DNA of 64,000 bases, taken from contig NZ_JAUZQF010000024.1 in NCBI RefSeq assembly GCF_030718205.1, forward strand, positions 62,001-126,000. Reading direction: 5' to 3'. The stretch comes from Nonomuraea turcica (GTDB lineage: Bacteria; Actinomycetota; Actinomycetes; Streptosporangiales; Streptosporangiaceae). The notes beneath the pieces are model-generated. The model was not told the origin of the DNA, did not search any database, and saw only the letters and a list, made by a program, of their open reading frames with translations. This document shows, in pieces, positions 43,592-52,780 of this stretch (position 1 is its first letter; each line of letters begins with the position of its first letter). The position numbers were made by a program, and so were the translations under genes.

Positions 43592-44546
43592 ATGAACAGC
43601 CAGGCCACCACCCCCGCGAACGGGATCGTCCCCGGCCAGGCCGAGATCGAGCGCCTGCTGGACGCCGCCGTGACCGAGCAGGGCTACCCCGGCATGATCA
43701 CTGAGATCCGCAACGGCGCACAGCAGTGGTTCGGTTCAGCGGGCGTGGCAACGGCCACGACGGAAGCAAGATCACCATCCGGCAGCTGCTCAACCACACC
43801 AGCGGCATCTTCGCCTACACCCTGGATGAGGGCATGCTCGAGCGCTACTGGACGCCCAAGCTGCTGGAGCACCGCTTCGACAAGCTGACCCCTGAGGACC
43901 TGGTGAAGATCGCCGTCTCCCACCCGGCCGACTTCCAGCCGGGCCAGGACTGGGGCTACTTCAACACCAACTTCGTTCTCGCCGCCATGATCATCGAAAA
44001 GGCGGCCGGCATGTCGTACGCCGACGCCGTCGCCTACCGCATCGCCCGCCCGCTCAAGCTGACCGGCACCTACGCTCCCGGCGGCGAGACCGGCTTCCGC
44101 GGCCCGCACACAGCAGCTACTCCAAGCTCATGCTGCCCGACGCCGACGCCCCCATCCACGACGTCACCGAGCAGAACCCCAGCTGGGCCTTCGGCGTCGG
44201 CGAGATCATCTCCACCGCCGCAGACCTCAACACCTTCCTCAACGCCCTGCTCAGCGGCTGGCTGCTACCCGCCGCCCAGCAGACCGAGATGTTCACCATG
44301 ACCCCAGTCCCCGACGGCAAATGGCTGGACGGCTACAGCTACGGCCTCGGCATCTCCTCGGTCACCCTGCCCTGCGGCACCACCGTGTACGGTCACGGCG
44401 GCATGATCACCGGCACCTGGTCGTACCTGTACGGCACGCGCGACGGCAAGCGCATCGTCACCCAGAACGTCAACGGCGACTGGGGCATGCCGCCCATGGA
44501 CCTGTTCATCGGGGTCCTCGACGCCGCCTTCCGCCCCGCCGCCTGA
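43592..44546 (+). pseudogene. class C beta-lactamase-like serine hydrolase, broken
   Basis: The start has AAGGAG and reads MNSQATTPANGIVPGQAEIE up to WFGSAGVA. A deletion with frame change near 43748 joins this to GHDGSKITIRQLLNHTSG, losing about 50 residues with the catalytic SxxK. A second frameshift near 44110 moves the end (MLPDADAPIHDVTEQNPSWA onwards) to a third frame. The YxN motif persists as YFN. Its intact sister follows at 44578; nucleotide similarity around the LLN(H/Q)TSG segment is very high. Confidence 0.88.
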
Positions 44547-44577
44547 CCCTCCCCCTTTCGATCAGTAGGAGTTTCTG

Positions 44578-45744
44578 ATGCCCTCTTTGATGACCTTGCG
44601 AACGCTCGTGGCCGCGGTGACGTTGGTGGGAGCCACCACCGTGGCGGTCGCCCCGGCGAGCGCCGTGACCCGTCCGGCGGTCCAGGCCGTGCTCGAGCAG
44701 ACGGTGGCCGCCGGGATACCGGGCATGGTCGCCGAGGTGCGCGACAGCGGCAGGCGTACGTTCGCCGCGGCGGGAGTGGCCGACACCGCCACCGGTCGCC
44801 GGCGCATGCCGGCCGAACGCTTCCGCGTCGGCAGCATCACCAAGGCATTCACCGCCACGTTGGTGCTGCAACTGGCGGCCGAGCGCAAGCTGAGCCTGGA
44901 CGACACGGTGCACAAATGGCTGCCCGGCCTGGTCACGGGCAACGGGAACGACGGCAGCAAGATCACCATCCGGCAGCTGCTCAACCAGACCAGCGGGCTC
45001 TACAACATGTATCTGGACGAGAAGATGCTCTACAAGTACTCAGGACCAGGCTTCCTTGAGCATCGCTTCGACAAGGTCAAGCCGGAAGAGTTGATCGAGG
45101 TCGCGATGGCGTACCCGCCCTATTTCGAGCCCGGCACCGCCTTCCGCTACTCCAACGCCAACTACGACCTCGCCGGAATGATCACCGAGAAGGCGACCGG
45201 CCAAACCTACGCCGAGCAGCTCGCCCGGCGGATCGCCCGCCCGCTCGGCCTATCCGGGACGTACCTGCCGGGCAAGGAGATCAGGATCCGCGGACCGCAC
45301 CCGCGGCACTACTCCAAGCTGTGGTCAGCCGACCCCGACGCCACGACTTACGACGTCACCGAGCAGAACGCCTCCTACGCCTGGGCGGCCGGCGGCGTCG
45401 TCTCCACCACCGGGGACCTGAGCCGCTTCCTGACCGCACTGCACGACGGCACGCTGCTGCCACCGGCCCAGCAGAAGGAGATATGGAACACCAGCATCTC
45501 GACCGAGGGCTCGGGCTGGATCCCCGGCGCCCGGTACGGCATGGGCACCTGGCAGCAGCAACTGTCCTGCGGTGAAACCGTCTGGGGCATGGGCGGCGCC
45601 ATCAACGGCTCCTACACCTACGCCATGGGCAGCCGCGACGGCACGCACACCATCGTCACCAACATGAACGGCGACTGGAACGACCCGATCACCGCCCTCA
45701 CCAAGGCGGTCGAGGCCGAGTTCTGCAAGTCCACAACCCACTGA
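44578..45744 (+). CDS. secreted serine hydrolase (beta-lactamase/D-Ala-D-Ala carboxypeptidase family)
   Basis: 388 residues with a signal peptide ending near APASAVTRP. Motifs of the serine-transpeptidase fold are SITK (the nucleophile in FRVGSITKAFTA), YSN (RYSNANYDLAGM) and a C-terminal WGMGG in place of HxG/KTG. It probably acts on peptidoglycan precursors or on esters or beta-lactams outside the membrane. It follows the broken paralogue and shares its promoter region; the divergent HTH-MarR regulator is the likely controller. Confidence 0.88.
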   Translation: MPSLMTLRTLVAAVTLVGATTVAVAPASAVTRPAVQAVLEQTVAAGIPGMVAEVRDSGRRTFAAAGVADTATGRRRMPAERFRVGSITKAFTATLVLQLAAERKLSLDDTVHKWLPGLVTGNGNDGSKITIRQLLNQTSGLYNMYLDEKMLYKYSGPGFLEHRFDKVKPEELIEVAMAYPPYFEPGTAFRYSNANYDLAGMITEKATGQTYAEQLARRIARPLGLSGTYLPGKEIRIRGPHPRHYSKLWSADPDATTYDVTEQNASYAWAAGGVVSTTGDLSRFLTALHDGTLLPPAQQKEIWNTSISTEGSGWIPGARYGMGTWQQQLSCGETVWGMGGAINGSYTYAMGSRDGTHTIVTNMNGDWNDPITALTKAVEAEFCKSTTH

Positions 45745-45778
45745 CACCGCTGACGCCACACAACGCCCCAACCACAGC

Positions 45779-45802
45779 CCCGGCCGAACGACATCGGCCG
45801 GG
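45779..45802. terminator. terminator between convergent genes
   Basis: CCCGGCCGA (45779-45787) and TCGGCCGGG (45794-45802) form a perfect 9-bp stem with a 6-base loop, followed by CAAAACG. It lies between the serine hydrolase stop (45744) and the end of the minus-strand gene at 45825. Confidence 0.75.
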
Positions 45803-45824
45803 CAAAACGTTGCGCGCTTCGCCC

Positions 45825-46283
45825 TCACACCGGCAAGCGGCGATCACCGTTTCGCCGGACTCGATAGTGAAAACGCAGGTGCAAACGGGTGATGCCGTCG
45901 CTGCCGTCGAGACTGATCTCGTCACACAACTGGCGCATCAGCCAGAACGCCACTCCCCGGCCGGCGAGCGGATCCGGATCGGGATCGGGATCGACGGTCA
46001 GATACGCCATGGTCAACACGCCAGTCGCGTCCACGATCTCCAAGCTCACCCCGCCCGGGTCACTCCAGGCGATCAAAAAGCCATGTCCGCCGTGTTCCAG
46101 CACCTTGGCGGCGGCCTCACTCGCCGCGATCACCAGATCCGTCAGCCGCCGGTCGGCCAGACCGGCACCAGTGCCGAACGCCCGCACAGCCGCTCGCAAC
46201 GTGACGAGGTCCTCCGTGATCGGCCATTCCAACCGGAACCCCGAGGCCACGTCGATCGCCACCTTCCGTCGCAAGCGCGCCAT
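45825..46283 (-). CDS. anti-sigma-factor-like ATP-binding protein (HATPase_c_2)
   Basis: 152 residues if started at the ATG at 46283; an ATG at 46334 adds 17. The Bergerat fold appears as LVIAASEAAAKVLEHGGHGF (N-box) and a glycine-rich GRGVAFWLMRQLCDEIS. In the N-box the Asn usually needed for Mg-ATP is a Lys (EAAAKVLEH), so kinase activity is doubtful. RsbW-like actinobacterial proteins bind sigma factors or anti-sigma antagonists. An odd PDPDPDPD run is present. Confidence 0.68.
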   Translation of the reverse strand: MARLRRKVAIDVASGFRLEWPITEDLVTLRAAVRAFGTGAGLADRRLTDLVIAASEAAAKVLEHGGHGFLIAWSDPGGVSLEIVDATGVLTMAYLTVDPDPDPDPLAGRGVAFWLMRQLCDEISLDGSDGITRLHLRFHYRVRRNGDRRLPV

Positions 46284-46378
46284 CGTTGGGAATAGCCCTG
46301 CCCCGCTGGCGAACCTGGTACACATGCGCAGCACGTGACCCGTCGCATAAGCCGCAATCTACTCGAATCAAACACCCC

Positions 46379-47242
46379 TTAGATACCGTCGAGCAGCAGG
46401 TCCACATAGACCAGGTTGGTCACCACATGAATCAGGATGGGAATCCAGATGTTGCGGTAGCGGGCCCAGAGGTAGCCGGTCATGAGGCCGAACACGCCTT
46501 GGACGGCGACGATCGAGGAGAGCCCGGGGAGGGGATCGGTGAGGTCGACCCGGCCTGCGTGCATGGCGGCGAACAACAGTGCCGAGAAGGTTATCGCCGG
46601 CCACCGGCCGTAGAGGACTTCCAGCCGGGTCTGGAGCCAGCCGCGGTAGAAGATCTCCTCGAGGACGCTCGCCGTCAGCAGGGTCACCAGGGAGGTGATG
46701 GCGAGGGTCACCGGATCGGGCAGTGCCTGGGTCAGGGGCGGGTCGAACGGCCCGATCTCGGTGAGCGCGAACCATGCCGCCACGGCGGGCAGCGGAGCCA
46801 GCCAGACGACCGGCCGCGGGATCGCACGCGCCCGAGGGCCGCCGCCGCGTGACAGGCGGAACATCACGAGCGGGAAGACGAGCAGCAGCAGGACTTTGAG
46901 CAGCGGGTACCAGTCGCCGCGCGCCCGCCCGGCGACGAGCAGCGCGAACGCGACCGCCGCCGCGACCAGCAGCCATGTCTCACGCCGGAGCCGAGGCCGG
47001 GGCAGACCGGTCAGGGGCGGGGACGGTGCGGTCGCGGACGGGATCAGGCGGGCGAGCGCCATCACCGCCAGGGCCGGCAGCAGGGCCGCCCACAGGCTCT
47101 CGCCGGGCGCGCCGGGGTCGGCTGAGGACCTGATCTCCGTGGTACCCGTGACCAGAAACCATCCGTACGCCAGGACGAAGATCGCGAGACCTACCCCGGT
47201 CACGATCATGCGGCCGCGTGAGCGGGCGTCGGTTGTCACCAT
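46379..47242 (-). CDS. CPBP family intramembrane metalloprotease
   Basis: 287 residues from the ATG at 47242 (weak site; an ATG at 47278 is possible). About eight membrane helices. The CPBP/Abi motifs are EEIFYRGWLQTRLE (EExxxR), FSALLFAAMHA (FxxxH) and a C-terminal HVVTNLVYVD. These proteins process prenylated or other membrane peptides, or give bacteriocin immunity; the target is unknown. Single gene. Confidence 0.88.
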   Translation of the reverse strand: MVTTDARSRGRMIVTGVGLAIFVLAYGWFLVTGTTEIRSSADPGAPGESLWAALLPALAVMALARLIPSATAPSPPLTGLPRPRLRRETWLLVAAAVAFALLVAGRARGDWYPLLKVLLLLVFPLVMFRLSRGGGPRARAIPRPVVWLAPLPAVAAWFALTEIGPFDPPLTQALPDPVTLAITSLVTLLTASVLEEIFYRGWLQTRLEVLYGRWPAITFSALLFAAMHAGRVDLTDPLPGLSSIVAVQGVFGLMTGYLWARYRNIWIPILIHVVTNLVYVDLLLDGI

Positions 47243-47317
47243 GGGTTCGATCTTGCCCGTTTCCGGAATTTTCGGCATCGGACCGGAGGAGGGACGACCC
47301 GTAAACACTTCGATGTA

Positions 47318-47403
47318 GGCTCCGCCGGCACCTGACCGCCGCCCTGGGCGTGTTCCCAACGATGTACCGCCGGACCTTCCGGCTCACCGAGCCCGCCGCC
47401 TGA
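47318..47403 (+). pseudogene. AraC/GlxA-type regulator C-terminal remnant
   Basis: The plus strand reads RLRRHLTAALGVFPTMYRRT followed by FRLTEPAA and a stop. LRRHFxxxxGxxPxxYRRxF is the end of the second AraC HTH in GlxA-type regulators. Nothing of the ThiJ/PfpI or first HTH domain is nearby. Confidence 0.65.
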
Positions 47404-47770
47404 CGTTCACTCCCGCACGGCCGCGAGGCCGCCGGCGCGGAGCCGTACCGCATCCTCCCGAGAGACCACCCAACGGCCCTCTACCGCGCTCAACGTCAAG
47501 TCGTTCTCGCAGGTCAGTGGACCGATATTTGACAGGACGCCTTAGAACGACCGCCTTTCCCCTCGAATTCAGGCTCGTGACGGCCATTCCATCGTTCCAA
47601 GTTCCCGATTCGGTCCTGACCGAAGTCGTGTGTCTAGGGAGGACCCGCACCAGCCGGCTGCTTGTCGACCGGCCGGCCCAGCATCTGGTCGTCCACCCCG
47701 ACGGCCGCCTCTTCCTCGCCGAGGACACCGTACTGACACGCCTGTGAACGATCACCCAGGAGGCAGCGGA
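47404..47770. other. gap with one unassigned open frame
   Basis: A 76-codon plus-strand frame at 47517-47747 ends VHPDGRLFLAEDTVLTRL, which resembles a beta-propeller strand and could be a broken upstream part of a propeller gene. It has no ribosome site. Otherwise only the leader of the gene at 47771 is here. Confidence 0.3.
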
Positions 47771-49810
47771 GTGTTGACGAACGCATCGAGACATTGGTTA
47801 CGCCTGCGGCGCGTGCTGGCCGTCAGCGTGGGCGGCCTTCTGGCGAGCGGGTCGCTCCACCCGCAGCCGGCGGTCGCGGCGGACGAGCCCGTGCCCTGGA
47901 TCAGGGACGCCGGAGTCATCCCGCTGACCGCCACCACGACGGCCGGCGGCGCCACCGCTCGGATGCCGGACGGCTCGACGCGGATGTGGCTGGTCGTCAG
48001 CGGCAGACCGGCTTACCTGGCCGAGATCGACCCCGTCCAGCGCCGTCTGGTCAAGGCGCACCCGCTCGGGGCTCGGGCGCAAGGCGGCTGGGGCGTCGAC
48101 GTCGCGCGTGACGGTACGGTCTACGCGGCCACGTACGGAGCCGGAGAGCTCTACCGCCTGGCGTGGGGCGCGGGCAAGGCCGAGAACCTCGGAGCGCCTA
48201 CACCCGACACCAGCTTCCTGTGGCAGGTCGACACCACGCCGGATGGCGTCGCCTGCACCGGCACGTTCGAGGGTGCCCGCCCGGGCGTGCTCCCGCCGGC
48301 CCACCTGGCCTGCTGGAGCCCGCAGACCAGGCAGTGGCGTGACTACGGGACCTTCGGCGACCACAACACCTACGTGCGGTCCACCGCCGTCGTCGGGAAC
48401 ACGGCATACATCGGTACCGGGTCGGTCAAGAAGGAGATGTGGGCGGTCAATCTCGCGACCGGGAAGACACGGCAGATCGCCGTCCCCGACGAGGTGCCCG
48501 ACGGTACGGGCTTCACCTACGAGATGGACGCCGACCACCGCTACGTCTACGTCAGGTGGTCGCCCGGTGGCGGCTACGTCTACGACACGCTGCACAGCCG
48601 CTGGACCGGGTCGCTCGGTGCCTTCAGCGGCCAGTCGGTCTCCCGCCGGGACGCCAAGGGCGAGGTCTACCTGGTCAGCGGCGATCGGCTGTCGCGCTAC
48701 GACGTCGGCAAGGACACACTCACGCCAACCGGCTTCGCGACCGGTGGCAGCCGTGGTGTGGAACGGGTCGTCGATCCAGGCTCCGGCCGTACTCTGGTGG
48801 TCGGGGCGCTCAGCGACGGGCGGATGTGGCAGTACGACCCCGCCACCGACACGGGCTCCCTGGACTATGTCGAAGGCCTCGTGGGGACTCCCGTGACGCC
48901 CCGTGCGATGGCCGTTGGGCCGGACGGCAAGGTCTACCAGGGCGGATACTTCTCCGGCGGGCTCTCCTCGTACGACCCGGCGACCGGCGCCTGGTGGTTC
49001 CGCGGATTCCCGAAGCAGGCCGAGGGCATGGTCACCCACGCCGGCAAGCTCTACCTCGGCACCTACACGGGCGCGGAGATCTTCGCCTACGACCCGGCGG
49101 CGCCGTGGGGCGCGTCGAATCCGCGTCCGGTGTTCTCTCTGCGCGACCACGCGCAGAGCCGGCCGTGGGCGATGGAGTCCGCCGGCCGCTACCTTGCGGT
49201 GGGCACGCAGCCCGACTACGGCAAGCTCGGCGGCGACCTCGCGCTGTACGATCCCGCCGACGACAGCCTCCGCCGCTACCCCGGCCTGGTGACCGATCAG
49301 AGCATCACCGCGCTCACGTACGCCGGCGGTGTCCTGTACGGGGGCACCATGGTCTACGGCGGCAACGGCTCGACTCCCACCCAGACCACGGCCAAGGTCT
49401 TCGCCTTCGACGTCGCCTCCGGCACCAAGCTGTGGGAGGCGGAGCCGCTTCCCGGCGAGCGGGCCATCAGCGGGCTCACCGTGGACGCCGAGGGGCATCT
49501 GTGGGGCATCACCGCCGGCAAGCTCTTCGAACTCGACCCGGCGACGCGGGAAGCGGTGCGAACGCACGAAGTCGCCCCGTTCGACTGGTCGAGCGTCAGC
49601 GAATGGAACCCGCTGGCGGCGAAGGTCCGCTTCGACGCGAGCGACGGGCAGTTGTACGTGACGGCGCGAGGCCGCTTCCACCGACTCGACCCCCAGGCCT
49701 TCACGGACACCGCCCCGCCGGGTACCGCGGGCGCGCAGCTCGTCTCGCACCCCGACGGCGACAAATACTGGATCAGCGGGCAGCGCCTGTACCGGTCCCG
49801 CTGGTACTGA
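47771..49810 (+). CDS. secreted beta-propeller protein
   Basis: 679 residues from the GTG at 47771 (GGAGG 7 bases upstream). A signal peptide runs to about PAVAADEP. The mature part has repeated blades such as GTVYAATYGAGELYRL, GKVYQGGYFSGGLSSYDPAT and GKLYLGTYTGAEIFAYDP, typical of PQQ/YVTN-like propellers, with no catalytic motif. It is probably an extracellular binding or lyase-like protein. Single gene; a minus-strand open frame of similar length is a shadow. Confidence 0.82.
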   Translation: MLTNASRHWLRLRRVLAVSVGGLLASGSLHPQPAVAADEPVPWIRDAGVIPLTATTTAGGATARMPDGSTRMWLVVSGRPAYLAEIDPVQRRLVKAHPLGARAQGGWGVDVARDGTVYAATYGAGELYRLAWGAGKAENLGAPTPDTSFLWQVDTTPDGVACTGTFEGARPGVLPPAHLACWSPQTRQWRDYGTFGDHNTYVRSTAVVGNTAYIGTGSVKKEMWAVNLATGKTRQIAVPDEVPDGTGFTYEMDADHRYVYVRWSPGGGYVYDTLHSRWTGSLGAFSGQSVSRRDAKGEVYLVSGDRLSRYDVGKDTLTPTGFATGGSRGVERVVDPGSGRTLVVGALSDGRMWQYDPATDTGSLDYVEGLVGTPVTPRAMAVGPDGKVYQGGYFSGGLSSYDPATGAWWFRGFPKQAEGMVTHAGKLYLGTYTGAEIFAYDPAAPWGASNPRPVFSLRDHAQSRPWAMESAGRYLAVGTQPDYGKLGGDLALYDPADDSLRRYPGLVTDQSITALTYAGGVLYGGTMVYGGNGSTPTQTTAKVFAFDVASGTKLWEAEPLPGERAISGLTVDAEGHLWGITAGKLFELDPATREAVRTHEVAPFDWSSVSEWNPLAAKVRFDASDGQLYVTARGRFHRLDPQAFTDTAPPGTAGAQLVSHPDGDKYWISGQRLYRSRWY

Positions 49811-49995
49811 CCGCCTCATGAGAAACGTGGCCGCTCACCTGGCCGTATCTCGTCGCCGCAGTATTGGGAGTGACCGTTGAGGTCGTTTCCCGGCGTGGGG
49901 AGTCACGCAAGAGCGGTCCATGAACGTACCAGTGACCTGGGGAAATGCCCTCAAGGGAGGTGACCCGCTTTGATCTGAGTGCAGCGGGGTCGCGG
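49811..49995. other. convergent intergenic region
   Basis: 185 bp between the propeller gene and the minus-strand SDR. No clear terminator stem or gene is seen. Confidence 0.35.
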
Positions 49996-50709
49996 TCAGT
50001 CGAGTGGGACGCCTGTGTGGCTCTCCAAGACGTGAATGAGGCGGGCCTGGAAATCTTCGTCTCGCGATGCGGGGTGCGGTGTCTGCACCTGCTGGTGGTA
50101 CCAGTAGCCGCCGGTGCTTGGGGTCACGTCATGGTGGGTGGCGAGCCACACTTGTGTCTGGTGCCCGGCGGTCAGGTCGTCCGGTGCGCCAGGACCACCC
50201 ATCCGTGTGGGGACCCACCCGGGGTCGACCGCATGGCTGGAGGTTCCTTCCCACCGGGACGCGACGGCAAGCGCGAGGGCGGTGACCCACAGTTTGCTGT
50301 CGCTGTAGGAGGCGGTGCCGGCGGTCAGCCGCCGCAGGCCGGTGGAGCCGGATCGGTGCATAGAACTGCTGAGATAGACGAGCCTGGCCGGCTTGTCCAT
50401 CAGGGCCGTCAGCACGTACGGTGCGACGATGTTGACGTTGATCACGTCGGGAGAGTGCAGGACGCCGGCGTTGTGGATGACGGCGTCGAAGCGGCCGAAC
50501 CTGGAGGCTTGCCGAGCAACACCGCGGATCTCGTCCAGCTCGGCGAGATCCCCGATGACGACGCCCTTCCACCGGGAGGCGTCGTCCGCGTCGGTGAGAC
50601 GGGCCTGGTTGCGGACGTGGATGACCACGTCGTGCCCGTCGTCGGCCAACGCGTTCGCCGTGTTGTGCCCGAGCCCGCTGGATGCCCCGGTCACCAGAAT
50701 CAGTGCCAT
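49996..50709 (-). CDS. SDR family oxidoreductase
   Basis: 237 residues. TGASSGLG (7-14), HNAG and the catalytic YSDSK (about 134-138) are intact. The C-terminal half is short and contains DPGWVPTRMGGPGAPDDLTA, as in daunorubicin C-13 ketoreductase-like SDRs. It is a single gene of unknown substrate. Confidence 0.87.
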   Translation of the reverse strand: MALILVTGASSGLGHNTANALADDGHDVVIHVRNQARLTDADDASRWKGVVIGDLAELDEIRGVARQASRFGRFDAVIHNAGVLHSPDVINVNIVAPYVLTALMDKPARLVYLSSSMHRSGSTGLRRLTAGTASYSDSKLWVTALALAVASRWEGTSSHAVDPGWVPTRMGGPGAPDDLTAGHQTQVWLATHHDVTPSTGGYWYHQQVQTPHPASRDEDFQARLIHVLESHTGVPLD

Positions 50710-50880
50710 CTCAGTCCTTCCCGTCTGTGTGTGATGGGTGCGGCGAACTGGTCGGGAGTTGGCCTCACTGAACCACGCCCCCCTCGCCAGACCTGCCCTT
50801 GGTCGCCGGGGATCCGTCGTGGTCGATGTGTGTTCTACCGCAGCTTTGTCTGCCCACGACTGAGGGGGTCACCCCGCGCT

Positions 50881-51444
50881 TCATCTGGCCAGTGTGACGG
50901 TGACGTCGCCTTTCTCGAGCTGCTGCAGTTGTTCGGCAGTAGCGTTGTAGGTGCCGATATGGATCACCTGGTCTGAGTAGCCGATGCCAGCGGTGTTGTA
51001 ATAGAAGCCGAGGTTGCCCCAGGGGACGAAGTAGATGAGGTCGCCGTCTTCAGGGTCTGAACCCGGTGAGCCGGTGGTGTTCAGCTTCCGGGGGAGGTCG
51101 GCGATCTTCTCGCGGCCGTTGAACTCCTCGAAGGAAAGGGTGAGCGGGAGCATCGCGAGAAAGTCCCGAGCCGTGGCGTTGTCAGCGCCGATGACGACGT
51201 CGACAGAGGTATCGCCGGCAGTGAAGCGCACGATGCTGCCTTCGACCTGACGCGCTGTGGAGGGGACCTGTGTCGGCATGGTGTTCGGGGTGCTCGCCGA
51301 GGTGGGTACCGGCGGCGTGGATGCTGAGGGAGCCGAGGTGTCCGGCTCGGACGCGGCCGGGCTCGCGGCCGTCGTGGCGCAGCCTGTGAGGGCAAGAAGC
51401 GCGGCGAGTGGACCGATGAGCAAGGCGTTCCGTTGCACGAGCAT
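50881..51444 (-). CDS. cyclophilin-like domain lipoprotein
   Basis: 187 residues. The lipobox LTGC (19-22) follows a hydrophobic signal; a Ser/Pro/Thr linker of about 45 residues leads to a small beta-barrel (VVIGADNATARDFLAMLPLT, FNGREKIADLP, GDLIYFVPWGNLGFYY). This matches the bacterial cyclophilin-like (Cyclophil_like/DUF369) family, which lacks prolyl isomerase residues. It should sit on the outer face of the membrane; ligand unknown. Confidence 0.8.
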   Translation of the reverse strand: MLVQRNALLIGPLAALLALTGCATTAASPAASEPDTSAPSASTPPVPTSASTPNTMPTQVPSTARQVEGSIVRFTAGDTSVDVVIGADNATARDFLAMLPLTLSFEEFNGREKIADLPRKLNTTGSPGSDPEDGDLIYFVPWGNLGFYYNTAGIGYSDQVIHIGTYNATAEQLQQLEKGDVTVTLAR

Positions 51445-51573
51445 GTCCTTGAGGTGTTGTCGATATACGCGATCGGGTCCGCGACCCCGGTGACCAGCGT
51501 TCCCTCAGCTGCGTGACTACGCCCCTCCTTGCGGGGCTGTCCGGCCTGCGGCTGGACGACGCGATTCTTGCGG

Positions 51574-52515
51574 TCAACGAGGCCGTTCCTCCTGCACATG
51601 GTCGTGGCGTTGATCCTCCTGCGTGAGGCAGGGCGTGGCGTCGAGGGTGGCGGCCCAGCTTGCGAGCAGGCGCAGGGCGTCGTGGGAGGGCGTGTCGGGA
51701 GCGGCGGTGTAAACGGTCAGGTTCAGGCCGGGGTCGGCGTGCAGATCCATGGACTCGTAGTCGAGGGTGAGGTCGCCGATGGCGGGGTGGTGGAAGGTCT
51801 TGGTGCCGGTGTGGTGGAGGCGGACGTTGTGCTCGGCCCAGCGGGTGCGGAAGTCGGCACTGCGGGTGGACAGCTCGCCGATCAGGTGGGTGAGGTCGTT
51901 GTTGTAGGGGTCGCGGCCGGCTTCGGTACGCAGGAGGGCGACGGTGACGTCGGCTGCGGTGTCCCAGTCGGGGTAGAAGTCGGGTCCGGCCGGGTCGAGG
52001 AACTGGAAGCGTGCGATGTTGGCCGGCTGGCTTGGTTTGGTGCGCGGGTGTGGGCTCCGGCCGGAGGCGGAGTGTTGGAAGACCGGCCAGTACATGGCGC
52101 GGCCGAGGCGGTTGGAGGCCAGGATGTCCATGCGACCGTTGCGGATGATGGCCGGGGCGTCGGTCATGGCGTCCAGCATCCGCTGCAGCCCGGGACGGAC
52201 CTTGTGAGCGGAACGGCGGGTGCGGGGGCCGGGGCCTGCGGCGCGGGCCAGGTCGAACAGGTGAGCGCGTTCGGCGTCATCGAGCTGGAGGGCTCGGGCG
52301 ACGGCGTTCAGGACATCCTCGGAGACACCGCTGATGTGGCCCTTTTCGAGACGGGTGTACCACTCGGTGCTCACACCGGCCAGCACGGCGACCTCCTCGC
52401 GGCGCAGGCCGGGCACCCGGCGGCGCCCGCCGGGGGCCAGCCCGGCCTGCTGCGGGGTGATCCTGGCACGCCGGCTGGCGAGGAAGTCGCGGATCTCGTC
52501 TCGGTTGTCGCGCAC
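51574..52515 (-). CDS. XRE/MmyB-like transcriptional regulator
   Basis: 313 residues with a GTG start. The HTH is RRVPGLRREEVAVLAGVSTE followed by YTRLEKGHISGVSEDVLNAV; the C-terminal MmyB-like domain includes ILASNRLGRAMYWP and FRTRWAEHNVRLHHTGTKTF. Such domains bind fatty-acid-like ligands. It is divergent from the hydrolase at 52781, the usual arrangement for its target. Confidence 0.9.
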   Translation of the reverse strand: MRDNRDEIRDFLASRRARITPQQAGLAPGGRRRVPGLRREEVAVLAGVSTEWYTRLEKGHISGVSEDVLNAVARALQLDDAERAHLFDLARAAGPGPRTRRSAHKVRPGLQRMLDAMTDAPAIIRNGRMDILASNRLGRAMYWPVFQHSASGRSPHPRTKPSQPANIARFQFLDPAGPDFYPDWDTAADVTVALLRTEAGRDPYNNDLTHLIGELSTRSADFRTRWAEHNVRLHHTGTKTFHHPAIGDLTLDYESMDLHADPGLNLTVYTAAPDTPSHDALRLLASWAATLDATPCLTQEDQRHDHVQEERPR

Positions 52516-52780
52516 ATCTTCACTGTATGAAGCGGCCGGGGCGGTATGGGGGTGGAGGTTGTCCCCCCGATAAACGCGACCTCCCGCCCGCGCGATGGAG
52601 CCGGTTTTCTAGGTGTTGTCATACGGCGTGATGGCCTGTCGTCAACGAAAGCTGTCACCAGTGCCGCTCGATCAAGAAGCTACTCACCCTCACCTCTGAG
52701 GGCCAATCGCTTCCGATCAGGGAACTGCTGCATTCCCGTGCCGCCGAAGTTTTCGGCGCGGACCGCAAGGAGCATCAACG
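52516..52780. other. divergent promoter region, XRE/hydrolase
   Basis: 265 bp holding both promoters. A GCCGCCGAAGTTTTCGGCGCGG segment just before 52781 can pair with itself (GCCGAA...TTCGGC) close to the ribosome site of the hydrolase gene (AAGGAGCATCAACG). I can assign no operator with confidence. Confidence 0.4.

Noticed and set aside
47798-49819. 673-codon minus-strand frame
   Set aside because: Antisense to the secreted propeller gene, which has a signal peptide and repeats.
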